A program made the translations under genes and the position numbers. 60,000 nt of DNA from Branchiostoma floridae. Lineage: Eukaryota > Chordata > Leptocardii > Amphioxiformes > Branchiostomatidae. The notes below the pieces were generated by a model. It worked only from the letters and a program-made list of their open reading frames with translations, was not told the origin of the DNA and did no database searches. Shown here piece by piece: positions 1-39,400 of this stretch; the stretch's first letter is position 1; the number at the start of each line of letters is the position of its first letter. The stretch is from contig NC_049987.1 of NCBI RefSeq assembly GCF_000003815.2, positions 21,464,187 through 21,524,186 on the forward strand. Direction: 5' to 3'.

Positions 1-1098
1 AGCACAGCTAAGGAGAATGCAGGAGACGTACCAACAACTTTCACTCAACGAGACAAGATAACAACTGCGCCTGAGGCAGGTGGCGCGCTATTGAATGGGG
101 TAAGTGGAGCGTACCCGAAGTGTAATGATACAGACAGCAGCCCTGGGCAAGGTACAAATAAGTCTGAGGCAAAAACATATGTCAAGCCCGACTTGCCCAC
201 AGGTGACACTGACCATGTCGATACACACTTAGGCAGCAAAAAGGACCTACTGAAAGAAGAATCGAGTGATCTAAATGAACTGCAAGGCAATGTAACATTT
301 GCAGAAGAAAAGAATGAGGATGTTTCTATGAAAAGTGCCTCGGGGAAAATGCTGGCAAACAACGGTCTTATCTTACGCGAGGTCGAGTCGCTAAAGACAC
401 TCAGCAAAGAAGAGTTAATTGCAAAAATTACAGAGCTCACACAAGAAAACATCACCCTGAAAGCTATTCAACGAACATCAAGCAAAGAAGATTGCAGGGT
501 GATAACTGTTGAGAATGCAGGGGAGAGTCAAGAAATAGTATACAACATGGACACAAAGGCATTAAACCCAGCGCCATACGAGCAAACCACAGAAAGTGAC
601 AGCGTAGCGGTAAGAGTGAAACTGAAAGAGATGACTAGAGAAGTCAGCGAGTTGCTTCAGGAGCAAGCTGAACTAAACGAGGAGGTGGACAACTTGAGAC
701 AGTGCCAGGAGAAAGTGGACTTTCTCATCTTGGAGAACAAAAGCCTTCTGTATGAGGAGAATGGATGGTATGCTGATGAGGAGGATATGGGGTCACAAGC
801 AGACACTGACCTTGAAGAAGACAGTGTTCTATTGAGTCTTAGAGAAGAGTTAATCAGCGCACATGAGCAGCTTAGGGAAAAGGACAAAAAGCTGCAAGAG
901 GCAGAAGAAGCTGTAGCCCAGCTGACAGAAGAGCTGGACACACTAAAAGCTGACAAAAAGGCAGCAAAAAAGCCGAAATCAAAAGCGGAGAAACGAAGAC
1001 GCTCCACGACATCCCAAGAAGTCAGCCTGCTGGAGTCACACATGGTTTTCTCGACAAAGGTGGAGAACATTCTCGGGGAGGTGCGAGAGCATGTACAG
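1..1098 (+). CDS. Coiled-coil protein, partial (internal or 3' exon)
   Basis: One reading frame is open from base 1 to the assembly gap at 1099, about 366 codons, so the exon enters from the left. The first part is Ser/Thr/Glu-rich and low in complexity. From about codon 125 the protein is heptad-like and rich in Glu, Lys, Leu and Gln, broken by an acidic stretch (around bases 765-830) and followed by a Lys/Arg-rich basic patch (around 955-1005). This is typical of a cytoskeletal or centrosomal coiled-coil scaffold, but I recognise no family. It runs tail-to-tail towards UBXN11. The stop at 1225-1227 lies after the 100-N gap, so its frame relation is unknown and should not be used as the real end. 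I looked for the human UBXN11-side neighbour CEP85 and could not support it. Confidence 0.7.
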
Positions 1099-1198
1099 NN
1101 NNNNNNNNNNNNNNNNNNNNNNNNNNNNNNNNNNNNNNNNNNNNNNNNNNNNNNNNNNNNNNNNNNNNNNNNNNNNNNNNNNNNNNNNNNNNNNNNNN
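1099..1198. other. Assembly gap (100 N)
   Basis: Exactly 100 N, the usual placeholder for a gap of unknown size. It cuts the coiled-coil coding exon, so any translation across it is meaningless. Confidence 0.99.
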
Positions 1199-2639
1199 GA
1201 AATGCATTAAGGTGCTGCTTTCCATAGAATCTGATTTCTTTCACATAGGAGACCTTTTAAGGAGACTATAATCATAAACATAACTGACAATATGATTTCC
1301 AGTTCACAGTTTTTATTCATATTCTTTGCACACTCAGAAAACAAAGAGTTCTTGATGTCCTGCAAGCAACGTTACAGTGTCAGTGAAAAATATACAACAT
1401 TTCTCTCTCTTTCTGTGTAAAGCACAGGACTGTGTTCATATTATGATCATAGCAGCAAGTTCTAATCAATAATTTATCATCTCACAGCAACATTTACAAG
1501 CGCACTGCCCTGTAAAAATGTCTCCCATTGACATCTACAATAACTGCAGCATAATTGAAGAGGCACAAATTTTGTGATTCTTTCTAGGAACATCACCACT
1601 CCTATTTACCAAGGTAACACCTGTCCAACATTTTATGGACGACATTCATGAGTATTTCACTGAAAAAAAAACCCCACCCAGTTAATACATTTTACAACAA
1701 AACAATACAATATGAAAACATTTTTCAACACATTTTCTGTAGATTTTTAGAACAATTACTGTGATCAGCAATGTGGAAGCTTTTCTACAAAAAAGGCACA
1801 AGAAACAACGTCCTGAGGTATATCTTAACAGTAAGGCACATTATGAAATGTAAGGTAGAGATCTCCAATGTATACAGAGAATGTTGCATGGTGTTGCTAG
1901 GTGTATTGACCAATTAAACATCTATCATGCAGGATATTTATCACCTTACTGTGATTGGTCCAATAGGCACGTTGGTGATTAAAAGGCACATAATATTAAT
2001 ACACAATAAGGCACATTGTGGACTGTACCAAATATACAAGACAAAGTCATATTAACATTTGCCTTGGTCTGATGCATTGACCAACAAGTTTACAATCACA
2101 CATATAACTTATTTTACAATTTACATTGTCATCTTAAGTTTAACTTACTAAGCACAACACCAGACACTTTTGTGATGTAACGCAGTACATGACAAGGCAT
2201 ATTGTAGACAGTTACTGTTAGCAAATACCCCCTGAATGCATGAGACAAAACCAGACAATGTCTGTAAGATTCTCTGTTTTCCTTGGCCTGATACGAGACA
2301 TATTTGTGAAGGCACAGAAAACACAAGAAGGCACATGTGGACAGTCAAGTGAGTACATAGTAGACAAAGCCAGTCTGACCATTATATATAGTACATGTAT
2401 TAGGTTCTATGTTTTCCTTGCCCTGAAGTGTAACGCAGCATTGGGAGTGAGACCAGAGTGTTCTATGTTTTCCTTGGCTTGATGTGTAATGCAGCATTAG
2501 GTGTGAGAACACAGGAGTGTTCTATGATTTCCTTGTCCTGATGTGTAATGCAGCATCAGGTGTGAGAACACAGGAGTGTTCTATGATTTCCTTGTCCTGA
2601 TGTGTAACGCAGCGTTAGGTGTGAGCCCACAGGAGTGTT
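1199..2639 (-). other. UBXN11: Probable UBXN11 3' untranslated region
   Basis: AT-rich, non-coding sequence directly after the UBXN11 stop. It has several GGCACAT-like short repeats (around 1793-2340) and the 59-bp array described separately. A minus-strand AATAAA lies at 1312-1317. The extent is inferred from that signal. Confidence 0.5.
1312..1317 (-). other. Candidate UBXN11 polyadenylation signal
   Basis: TTTATT on the plus strand reads AATAAA on the minus strand. It would give UBXN11 a 3' UTR of about 1.3 kb. Confidence 0.4.
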
Positions 2640-29744
<27,105 letters not shown>

Positions 29745-29763
29745 TTTTGGCACAAGTTTACGC

Positions 29764-29776
29764 GTTGCTCAGCAAC
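29764..29776 (-). promoter_or_regulatory. X-box (RFX-type) motif before UBXN11
   Basis: GTTGC TCA GCAAC is a perfect 5-bp inverted repeat with a 3-nt spacer, matching the RFX consensus, 20 bp upstream of the UBXN11 ATG. X-boxes at this distance are characteristic of ciliary genes. Confidence 0.55.
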
Positions 29777-30344
29777 TCTCCATGTCAAGATTTTGGCGAG
29801 TGAAACTTGCTCGATTTTTTATGTTCTCTGGCGTTTAACTTCCCTCGAATTGGTACAAATTACATGAGGGATTTACTATGGACAATGTGACGCCAAAATT
29901 CAAGGAAACTGTAGCCTAACATTACGATAAATGCCGAAAAACTGTTACATTCGGCAAAATCTTTTCAAAATTTGTTGCTTGTGCCGCCATGTTGGATGAC
30001 GTTTTCACACATGCGCTGCGCGTCAGACATTTGACCAATCAGAATCCTTCCCGCCCGATTTGTAGTTTCCTTTCGCGCCAAACTTTGGCTCTTCTATCCA
30101 AAGTTGATGGAGTAATTAGGACTGTTTTATGGAATCCAATGTTTAGTATAAAAGTCCTATTAGATAAATGATTAGCATGTATTCGAATACATAAAATTTG
30201 ATTTTAATTTTGAGTGACAGGAAGCTAGCAAATGTTGGCAGCTGACCTAAATTATGCAGCAAAGGTACGACAGTTGGGAAGGATGTGGCCGGTAAATATA
30301 ACAGCCTATGATCGCTCTCCAATCAGCTGTCCGCGTGGCTCGCC

Positions 30345-30350
30345 TATATG
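30345..30350 (+). promoter_or_regulatory. TATA-like box of the CD24/CD52-like gene
   Basis: TATATG lies about 110 bp before the start codon, with a CCAAT box 22 bp upstream of it, predicting transcription from about 30375 and a 5' UTR of about 80 nt. Confidence 0.45.
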
Positions 30351-30455
30351 AGCACGTTTCCGCTCGTTTTTTGCACATTCTGAGTTCGCTCTCGCAGTGG
30401 AAGGACCCGCAGCAAGGATTTACCGCTTGAAGAGAGCAAAGAAGCCTGATCGAAC

Positions 30456-33400
30456 ATGTCTGCCCGCCAGCTATTCGCTTTTTGTGTGGTTTTCGCGCTT
30501 TTTGTGATGTACGTGTCAGCACAGAACGCAACAACGGCTGCTCCAAGCGGGAATACAACTTCACCGGTAAGTCTTTCAGACATGATGATGTTTTTTGTTT
30601 GTGCAAGGAGGTTAAAGATTGTGCGAAACCTTCATGTTTTTTACAAAAGAAACCACGCTACATAATTTCGATGTTTTCATCTGTTTTGCCATTTTGAAAT
30701 ATAGCCTTGCGGTTGATTTTTGTAGTCGTGGTGGTGGTGACTACCAGATGAGGGGAACATGGTGATGTTGTCAGGTCGAAATTTCATGGCTTTCTGAGCG
30801 CACGTCTCCTCCGTGTGCGTCAGGGAGCGGGGTCGCCCGTGTTCCATCCATCTCTAGCTCTCCTCTGTTCGTGTGATGCCAGCCGATTTGTTCTCCTGAC
30901 AGAGATGAATTCTGCCTGTCTAGACGAGAAAATGAGCTGATAAAAGTGCGGGATGCTGCACGGTGAAATGAGCGAGAGGATTTTCTGATAAAGCGGACTA
31001 AGACATGTTGCTAAGATGTTCACAACAAGATGAAGCGCGTTGGCTTTTCCACCTCGCCATATTCTAGATTATACTCAACGTTATCAGCTGCTTAGACGCC
31101 ATATTTTACGAGGAATTCAATCTTCGCCTTGCGGCTATTCTTGTCGAATTTGCATGGCTCTGCATTCGTGTGAAAATGTGGAGAAACTAATCTTTTTGTT
31201 GTCGTGTTTTCGCCGACACGGCACGTTTTCGAAGTTGAACCGTTGGGCGGTTCGTCACGCCAATTTGCGCTAATTGTGTCGGCTGGTTTTGGCGGCGTCA
31301 CATCGCCCCCGGCGCCGTGTACTGGAGGCAGACTGGCCGCTTACCCGGCGGAACAAGATGACATTATTTTACATCACCAGCAGCACAGACCGGCGCCTTC
31401 GTAACTCGTCTCTGCAAGATTCCCTTTCTTGCTGAAAATGTCGCCGACGTTTGGTGACAATTCGCTAATCTTTCCATCGATATCCGGCTAGCGCTAGCTC
31501 CTCTCTGGCAAATTTATTAGTCGCCAGATATGACCCAATTTTACGATGTTTTTGTCAGACAAAATTTGTTTTTCAACCCACAGAGCTGGTTTGATTACAG
31601 AAAACATGCACGTCTGTAGAAATTGGGTAAATAAAATAGGACAAATGGTCTGCCTGTGTTTATCGGCGTTTGTTGAATAAGTCGGACCGGCATATATCGC
31701 CCTGGCCTGGTTTTGACAATTTCTAACCGGATTTTAGTGAGTTGAATGAATAGAGAAGAAGCTTAGCTGCTTTCACCCCCTAGTATTTCGTGGCCTTTTA
31801 CTGTCGTGTTGTTCAGACATGGCTGGGGTCCAGCAGTCCTTGGTTCCAGCTCCAGGAAAGGATCTGGTTACCTGGTGCCACACCCAACACCACCTGCTAA
31901 GCCTGACAAGTCTGATAGGGCGGGGCCGTGACCAGGGTACCTCCCCATTGTGGATGTTTGTGGTGTCCGCTTGCTAACCTTATGTAACACAGTATGTTGC
32001 AGTTCTTCTGAATTATCAACAAAATGTATCATTGGCTACATTCTGTAATCTGTAGCCCAAAAGTAGAGATAAGACCATGAATCAAGCAAGGGGCTAATTA
32101 AAGTAATCAAGGGGTTTGTGGGAAAAGGTATGTTACCACAGTTTAGTTGGACAGTGAAGCCAAATAAGAGACAAGTCATTCACTCCCACTCACCAAGCAG
32201 ATGTTAGGTTCCAGCTGTTTTTGACGAATGACGAGTTAAACAAATTATTGGGCTTTCTATTTGTACTGTTTTCTTCATTTCTCGCTGTCTCTACATGACA
32301 AAAACGCTGTCAGAGCCAAACCTCAGCTTGGAGAGCATCTCTTCCCCTCATTTTTTTCAGGTGTGGCTAGTAATTCATAACCCACTGACTCACCTGCTAT
32401 CAGTGGAAACTGATCAACATGTTAGCAATCCAGCTAGGCTGTTGACTCATTCATGCATGGTTTGATTGATTGCAGAAGTGTCTTGCATTTATTAGACATC
32501 ATCTCAATTAGGGCAAACAGGAAGTGACAAGATAACGATGATGAAGAGGAAGTGATGTCGTGTCTGGAGAATGCAGGTGTTACATCACCTTTAGCTATCA
32601 TGGTTATGCTCAGGCAGGGTTCTTACTTTAGCATGGAAATTTGTTTGTTGAGATGGATGAAGAAATTCTTCCTATCTGTTAGTCTGTAAGTAACAAAAAG
32701 CAGCACTTCTTGACATGAAATTGATGAAAAATGACAGATATAACAATGAAAATTAAAAAACGTGGGCTCCCAGATATGAATGGGAACCAGGAGACAGTCC
32801 TTTGTCTCATTTCGTAACTGATGCCTTCCAAGCAGTTTGCAACATTGATCTAAAAGAAAAGAATAGATCTTTCTAATAAAAGAGAATATAGTTTTAGAAA
32901 ATATATTCTATATTTTCTGATACTCTTTTATTTTCCATTCCCAGCAACAGCCCGGCCAGGCCCCGATTTGTAAATGTGAGACTGTGATTGTTGAGAGATT
33001 ATGATGCTGTACATTTAAGTTATCGTCAATTTTAGTCGTGCCCATAAAAAGGCATAAATGGCAGCAGTGGTTTATGACTGCCATTATCAGTCATCGTCGC
33101 GCGCAGACGTTCGTAATGCATGAAATGTAGACAAACTGTCTGGCACCACGGGGTTTCCATGGCAACTGATCTGCGATTCATTTGAACAGGTAGATTTAAT
33201 CTTGTGTTCGTTTTCAGAAATGTGTCTGGGGCTGTCAGCAGGGCAACAATATTGCATGCATAGATGGAATTATTGACCATAAATGTAGTTCTCGGCTTTT
33301 TATATTTAGAAACTGTTTGATTACTTTGATACCTTAAAAAAATTGTTACAAAAATACAACATGCATCTAAGAGCAAATGGAGACCAGAGTGCTGCAGATA

Positions 33401-36400
33401 GTCAAACCTGTTCATGTCCATGTCCAAGGTTCAACCCTGCAACTTGCTGGCCAAGATTGAAAATGCTAGTGGGAAGCTGTCAGATAGAAAGACACCCTGA
33501 GGTGCAATAAATTGTCAATAAATGACAGAATACAGGAGTGAAGTTAATGACCATTTTATAGTAAAGAGTCTCGTGGGATTCCCATACTTACTCTTTTGCC
33601 AATGGCAATACCTTTTCAAACGATGCAAACAAGCAGTAGATATGTTTTCCTTTGAGTTTGACTTTATTTGAATTGCAACATGTTCAACTAGTTTACTAGG
33701 CAGCTAGCTAAACTAGCTCTTCCTCTTATGTTTTGAATGGTAAGGACTGCTTGCTTGCAGGATTCTTGTTACCTGCACCTTGTCCACACTCACAGTACTG
33801 TAACAGTTACTGTGTAAGGTTCTACATGTGACCAGATGCGTCCCCTCACACTGTCAGTGTTTATTTCTAAAGTATAAATTCCCTAAAAGCTTTTCTTTTC
33901 TAAGACTACAAAAACAAGAACAGATGTTTAGATAAGATTGACATCAGTACTTCTCCAGTGCTTTTTAACACTAAGGACATTTCTTTTATGAAAGCTGAGC
34001 CTTCATTCTGCTAAAATCCCCTGATCTTATGTAAAGAACTTGAGCGAGGCTATTGACACACTGAGTGTGTCGATAGCCTGTTTAGGCTATTGGCACACTC
34101 AGTGTGGCGATAGCCTGTTTAGGCTATTGACACACCCAGTGCTAGAAACCACTAAAATGAGGAAATCTTACGATTATATTTGACAATCAACACTCTGAAA
34201 AATACAAATGGCATCCTGTGTCCATTATCAACCCAAAATACGATCTTTTTCACGTGTTTACGGCACAATTTTAAACATCGGAAACTGCTATCAAATAGGG
34301 TGCTAGTTTTACTGTCACCGCATGTGATGCTCCATGGCAGCCATGTTGGATCGGTTAGGAACACGTTTTCAGCTGTGTTTACCGACGAATTCCGTATTGG
34401 AGAATTTGCGGCCTCAAAACTTATATCACGAAGGAAGCGAAGTTATAGTTGTTGTTTTACCTCCATTATTTTTAATGTGAAAGAAATATTCTTCGCTGCC
34501 GATAGCGCCGGAACCACACGGCCGAAAATTATGACATGTTTTGTGGTCAGTGTTATTTTTGGTTTATGATGTTAACAGAAACTTTAAAAGTTGTTTATAT
34601 ATAAAATATTCTTATATCAAATGGATGTTTAAAAAGGGACAAGAAAAATTGAAAAAAAAAAATTGAAAAAACTCCGGCGCGGACTCGAACCGGGTCGAAG
34701 CTGTAATCATAAATTCCCGAGTCAACGTTCTATCCACTAAGCCACGCCAAACTTGCACGATGAAGGCTGTATTAACAGGTATCCAAATGTAGGCCATAAC
34801 TTGAATACGTCCGTTCATTCCAAGATTCAAAGATTCCAATGTCTAATCTTCCGAACAATGTCTAATCAACTATTGCTTGTGTAAAATATTGTGTTAAAAA
34901 ATGTTACAAGCTCTGATTGGCTGACTGGCATCTCGGTGTGTCAATAGCCTGTTTGGCTATTGGCACACTGAGTGTGTCAATAGCCACAGCGAAAGAACTT
35001 TGCAAAGACTTCCACATCCTGTATAGTTTACTGTCTCTGACTCCCTGGAGTTGTTCTTACATAAAGAAGGATGTAATTTCAACCACACCAGGGGTGGACA
35101 TAATCCTGAGAAATTCCTTCATCATGACTAGTAATTACCTATCCTGGAAAAGAAATGTAATTTGCTGTACTGAAACCTTCCTGTTCACTTATCAAAGCCC
35201 AGCTGTGGGAGATTCTCCTTGGATTTTGTAGAACTACTTGTATTGCTTCCGGGTTTTCTTTCGTTTTTTAGGCGGGTGTAACCGCATACACCCGTTTCCC
35301 AGTACGTTAAGCCCCTAAGTCCAACCTTCACGATGGTAGGCGCCGGTAAGAGGAAGACGAGGCCTCCCGTGCGCTTCGGCGACTACCAGCTCGATGACCG
35401 ATACGAATGGCCGGACCACGCTTCACCTCGGGATTGTCCTTCACCGGTCGTCAGTTCTCTCTCTACGCCGATGGACGAGCTGGAGGACGAGATCGACCAC
35501 CAACTAGCTGAGGTATCGAGGAGTATTGAGAGGATCCAGTTAAACGAGGCACGCCTCCGGGAGCACGACCAACAAACGAAACCCAAGAAAACTCAGCGCA
35601 GCCCCCCTCCCCAAACCGGGGACATACGTCAGGACGACGTTCCTCGCAACTCCCGCGTGCGGATGACGTCAGTCCCACGCGCCTTCTCGCGAGACGCAGA
35701 CCCACGCACCTTCTCGCGAGAATTCGGTCACGATGGGAGGGGGGCCCCTCGGAAGAATCCCTCTAGGCGTCCAGCGCATACAGACGAGTACGAGCACAAC
35801 CGCGGCTACCCGTCCCTGCGAGACATACGTTCCATGAACTATCTCCAGGATCCTTTCACGTCAGCCGAGCGAGCCCGGGCTCAGCCGAGGCAGCCACCGC
35901 CCGGCGACACGTTCGGCTGGGACCTCGACGGCGATAACAACAGGAGACCCAGGCGGCAGCGGGACTACTCTTCACCGTCGGACGACGATGACAAGACTTA
36001 CCGAGGTAAGCGACGGCTTCGCAGCGGGTTGTCTCGCAAATCTCACGATAAAGTGAAACGTGAGGTCAGTTGGCCCCATGAATATGTATTTTCGGCGTCA
36101 TCCAAGCTGGAACACGACCAATTGACATGGGACCAGTTCATGGCCGGCGAACTGGCCATTATCCTCAGTAAAGACACTGATCCGCGTGAGAGCCACAACA
36201 GAGCCCAGATCCTGCAGGGCATAATGCTGGACATTCCACATTACACATTCAAGGGCATCCGAAACTTCTACCGCACCATGTTACGTCGTGCAGAACACGC
36301 ATTGCTGGACCTCGATTCCCCACATACAGTAGCACTGGTGAGAGATCTTAAGCGTGACTTCCTGCGCCGGACGACGACGACGTCTCGCCCACAGTCAAGG

Positions 36401-39400
36401 TAAAGGGCAAGGCGAACAACACTGGGGCACCCTGTGCAGGTTACCAGCAGGGGACGTGCACATATGCATCTGACCACCTTGGCCCGTCTGGCACCACCGC
36501 GAAGCACGTGTGCAAGTACTGCCACAAGTTTCGACCCGATGTTCCTCTGCAACACACACCTCAAGATTGCCCCTACGCCGACAAAGCTGAACGCGACGCC
36601 TACGCGGCAGCGAGGGCATGACTAGCTTACGGGTCGTCTACCACAGACTTGAACGCTGAGTTAGGTGATGTAGTCAGACGTTCTTCACTTTGACAATCAC
36701 TCTAGCTTTACTTCTAGTCCCCAATCAGAATTCGGCAATGATTCCAGCCTTACATCATGTTCCCAATCAGACTTAAGCATTAGAACCGGCCTTTTTCTAG
36801 AACACACTTCTCTCATGGAGACTCACGGTCAGGAGCCCGTCACACCCGTCATGAACGTGCAGCAGAGCGGGGAGGCCACGGAGCACAGCAAGGCAACGCT
36901 GGCAACGTCCCCAGGCAGACCACACACTGCATCTTCAGTCGGTCGCCACCCGCAGCACACCAGTAATGCCACCGCGGAGTCTCGGCATTCATGCCCCGCA
37001 CATACCGGACTGCGCATACAGCCAACACGACTTCCCGGCATCTGTTCGTGCTCAGGCCCGCACTTCTCTGCAGCTGGTTCAGTCGGTCTCGTCACAGCGG
37101 ACATTCGTTCAGCAAATACCGTCACGACTGTTGATGTGCCTTCGCCTATACCGCTTCCTCCTCGCTCTGCTATTGAACTTCATGAGCTAGTGTACGACTC
37201 CGGGACACTCAACTTCCAGGGTCTACGTCTCCCCGTCAGTTCCAACTTGAAGATACCAGTGCGGAGGGCAGCCTTGTCCCAGTACCAGCCACGCTGCGAC
37301 ATCACCGGGACGACCACTTTCCCTGCCACCCACAGAGAACTCTTGCTCACCAACTCATACTCTCATCTCCTTCTTGGCGCACCTCACTCCGTTCGGCCTG
37401 GCCTTTGACATTCAGAAATGTACAGACTCTGGACTAGCATTAAAGATGTCATGCACCAAGCTGTCTCTCTGTGATCATGAGTTGGTGTAATTATGGGGGT
37501 ACCGCGCCATCTGGCGAGGTAGCGGGGAATTTCACCACGCACGGTCACATGACTCTCCTTGGCCAATCACAGCAGCCCCGGCTGAGGAGAGCCACCGTCA
37601 AGTCAGACATCCCCCGTCCACCCCGGCAACACCGACTCTCCTGAAGACTCTCTGCAATGCGCGCTCTCAACCACCCAGCTCAACAGAGTCAGCGCGCTCT
37701 TCCTTGAACGGTCTTCAAGCAGTAACAGAACTCACATTATCTAGCAGATTCCTATTATCGCATTACAGGACAACCGACTTTAACTCTGTTCATAACCAGT
37801 TAGTTTTAGTTTAGAAGTAGCAAACATTCGCTTAGTTATCAAGGTTCATAGATTAGTTAGGTTAGCAGTTATATAAGATTCGTGAGCAGAAAGGCTCACA
37901 CCAAGCTCTCAAGCACTTGGCAGATGCCCGTTCTCCACAAAATTTGTGTTTATCTAGTTAGTCTACCGACTCGTTCCGCCGACTAGGTCACTCGACTCTA
38001 ATTATAGTTAAGTTTGCTTACCTCGTTACCTTGTGTTACCCAACTCGTTCACCTGTTAACGCATGCTTTCGACGTTATTCCTACAAGCTCCGTTCTCGAT
38101 TGTAGTGTTAAAGCATCCTCTTGACGCCTGGGTCATGCCCATGGCCTTTGACATTCAGAAATGTACAGACTCTGGACTAGCATTAAAGATGTCATGCACC
38201 AAGCTGTCTCTCTGTGATCATGAGTTGGTGTAATTTTGCTAGGACTCCAGTAGTAGGAGAAAAACAGGAATAGTTTAAATGCTGTTAAGGTTTCATAAAC
38301 TTCATCACAGAATTTTTGAGGTTGTTTGCTGACTATTTACTTTTTTGAAGTGATTTCAAGCCTGCCTAACGAGTAGTAAATACACATTTCCTCATTCCAT
38401 GTAGTACGAGCTGAAAAACCAACAGCTCTACTCAGTTATATTGAGGAACTGCAAGAGTCACGATGTTACACTTACAGTAAATTGATTTATCCCTATTGTG
38501 AGAAGAATTTGTTCTGAGGTCAAATGAAGTGACCTTGAGCATGCCTGCCTGACTGATTCTAATTATAATGTCTTGGGAAACAGCCAAATTTAGAATAAGA
38601 TCTTGTTCCAGGTGTGGCCCAATTGCTGGAAGAAAACATGCACACTATAAGAGTCTAGGGAAGTGGTCATTGTTGGAATGTAATTATGTTCCAGAGTAGT
38701 TTCAAGATTTTAATCACTACTATTATATATTAGGCATCCGTGAAAATTGCTGAAAACACTGCTTTTAGATCGAACCAAAATGTTCTAAATGTAATGATTA
38801 CATGAAGATTTCTTGCATCAAGTATTGTCATCATCCCTGTTGTAAAGAGTAGTTTCTTGCTGTCAACTTTAAGCAAGTTAAACCAAAATCTAACATGGCA
38901 GGGTTGGACAAGTTTTATAAAATTCACCTCTCCTATCGGGCAAGTACATAAAGATTTACTTGCTGGAAACAAATTTTTACCTTGATGACTTAAATGTCTA
39001 TGCATTTTCACTTCCAGCGATGGAATTTTTATTATTGGTGCTATTTTTTTGTTTTGACTAATGTTTAAGGCAAGCCGAAGGGGTAAGACATGAGCTTGGA
39101 CTACTGTAAATGCATTTAAGTTAAGTTAAGAACCTTAATAAATAAAACATTGAACAAGTTCGCAGGGACTTAATAGTTAATTTCACGGTAGCGGGGAAAG
39201 GGACTTTTCGAGGTGGACTTAATTTCGCGGTAATACCAAAGACTGCAGTCTAATACCATAATAGAAAAATGTTCGCGGTGGTTTTAAGTTCGTGGTGAAG
39301 TGGTCACCGCGAAACCCCACAAACATTAATCCACCGCGAACATTACTGCATTTACAATATTTCACTTGCCCAACCCTGCATGATGCAGTGAGAACTTTGC

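Larger units (their letters stand above)
29745..30455. promoter_or_regulatory. Divergent promoter shared by UBXN11 (-) and the CD24/CD52-like gene (+)
   Basis: Only 711 bp separate the two start codons. The stretch is richer in CpG than its surroundings and holds a perfect X-box (29764-29776), GCCGCCATGTTGG (29983-29995, a YY1-type site read on the minus strand), an NRF1-like ATGCGCTGCGCG (about 30011-30022), and CCAAT boxes at 30035-30039 and 30319-30323. Motif assignments are by eye. Confidence 0.65.
35270..38235 (+). mobile_element. Broken DIRS-like retroelement
   Basis: It contains a gag-like ORF, a Cys/His motif in a shifted frame, the first part of a pol-like region (LNFQGLRLPVSSNLKIP, about 37210-37260), then a CpG-moderate promoter-like block (37493-38141) with TATATAAG, bracketed by two identical 94-bp direct repeats. 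Reverse transcriptase, RNase H and tyrosine recombinase are absent. The left border is uncertain; a small hairpin GGGTGT/ACACCC near 35274 may mark it. It sits in the first intron of the CD24/CD52-like gene, same strand. Confidence 0.65.

Noticed and set aside
31040-31404. Small frames on both strands after exon 1 of the 75-residue gene
   Set aside because: No signal, domain or splice support. They follow from higher GC content near the promoter.
34670-34756. A genuine tRNA gene
   Set aside because: A and B boxes are good, but the acceptor stem does not close and the T stem has a mismatch. Better explained as a SINE head or tRNA pseudogene.
36815-37408. A separate 197-codon gene downstream of the Gag ORF
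   Set aside because: Only the last third resembles the start of DIRS-like pol. The rest is low complexity, so it is treated as part of the broken element.
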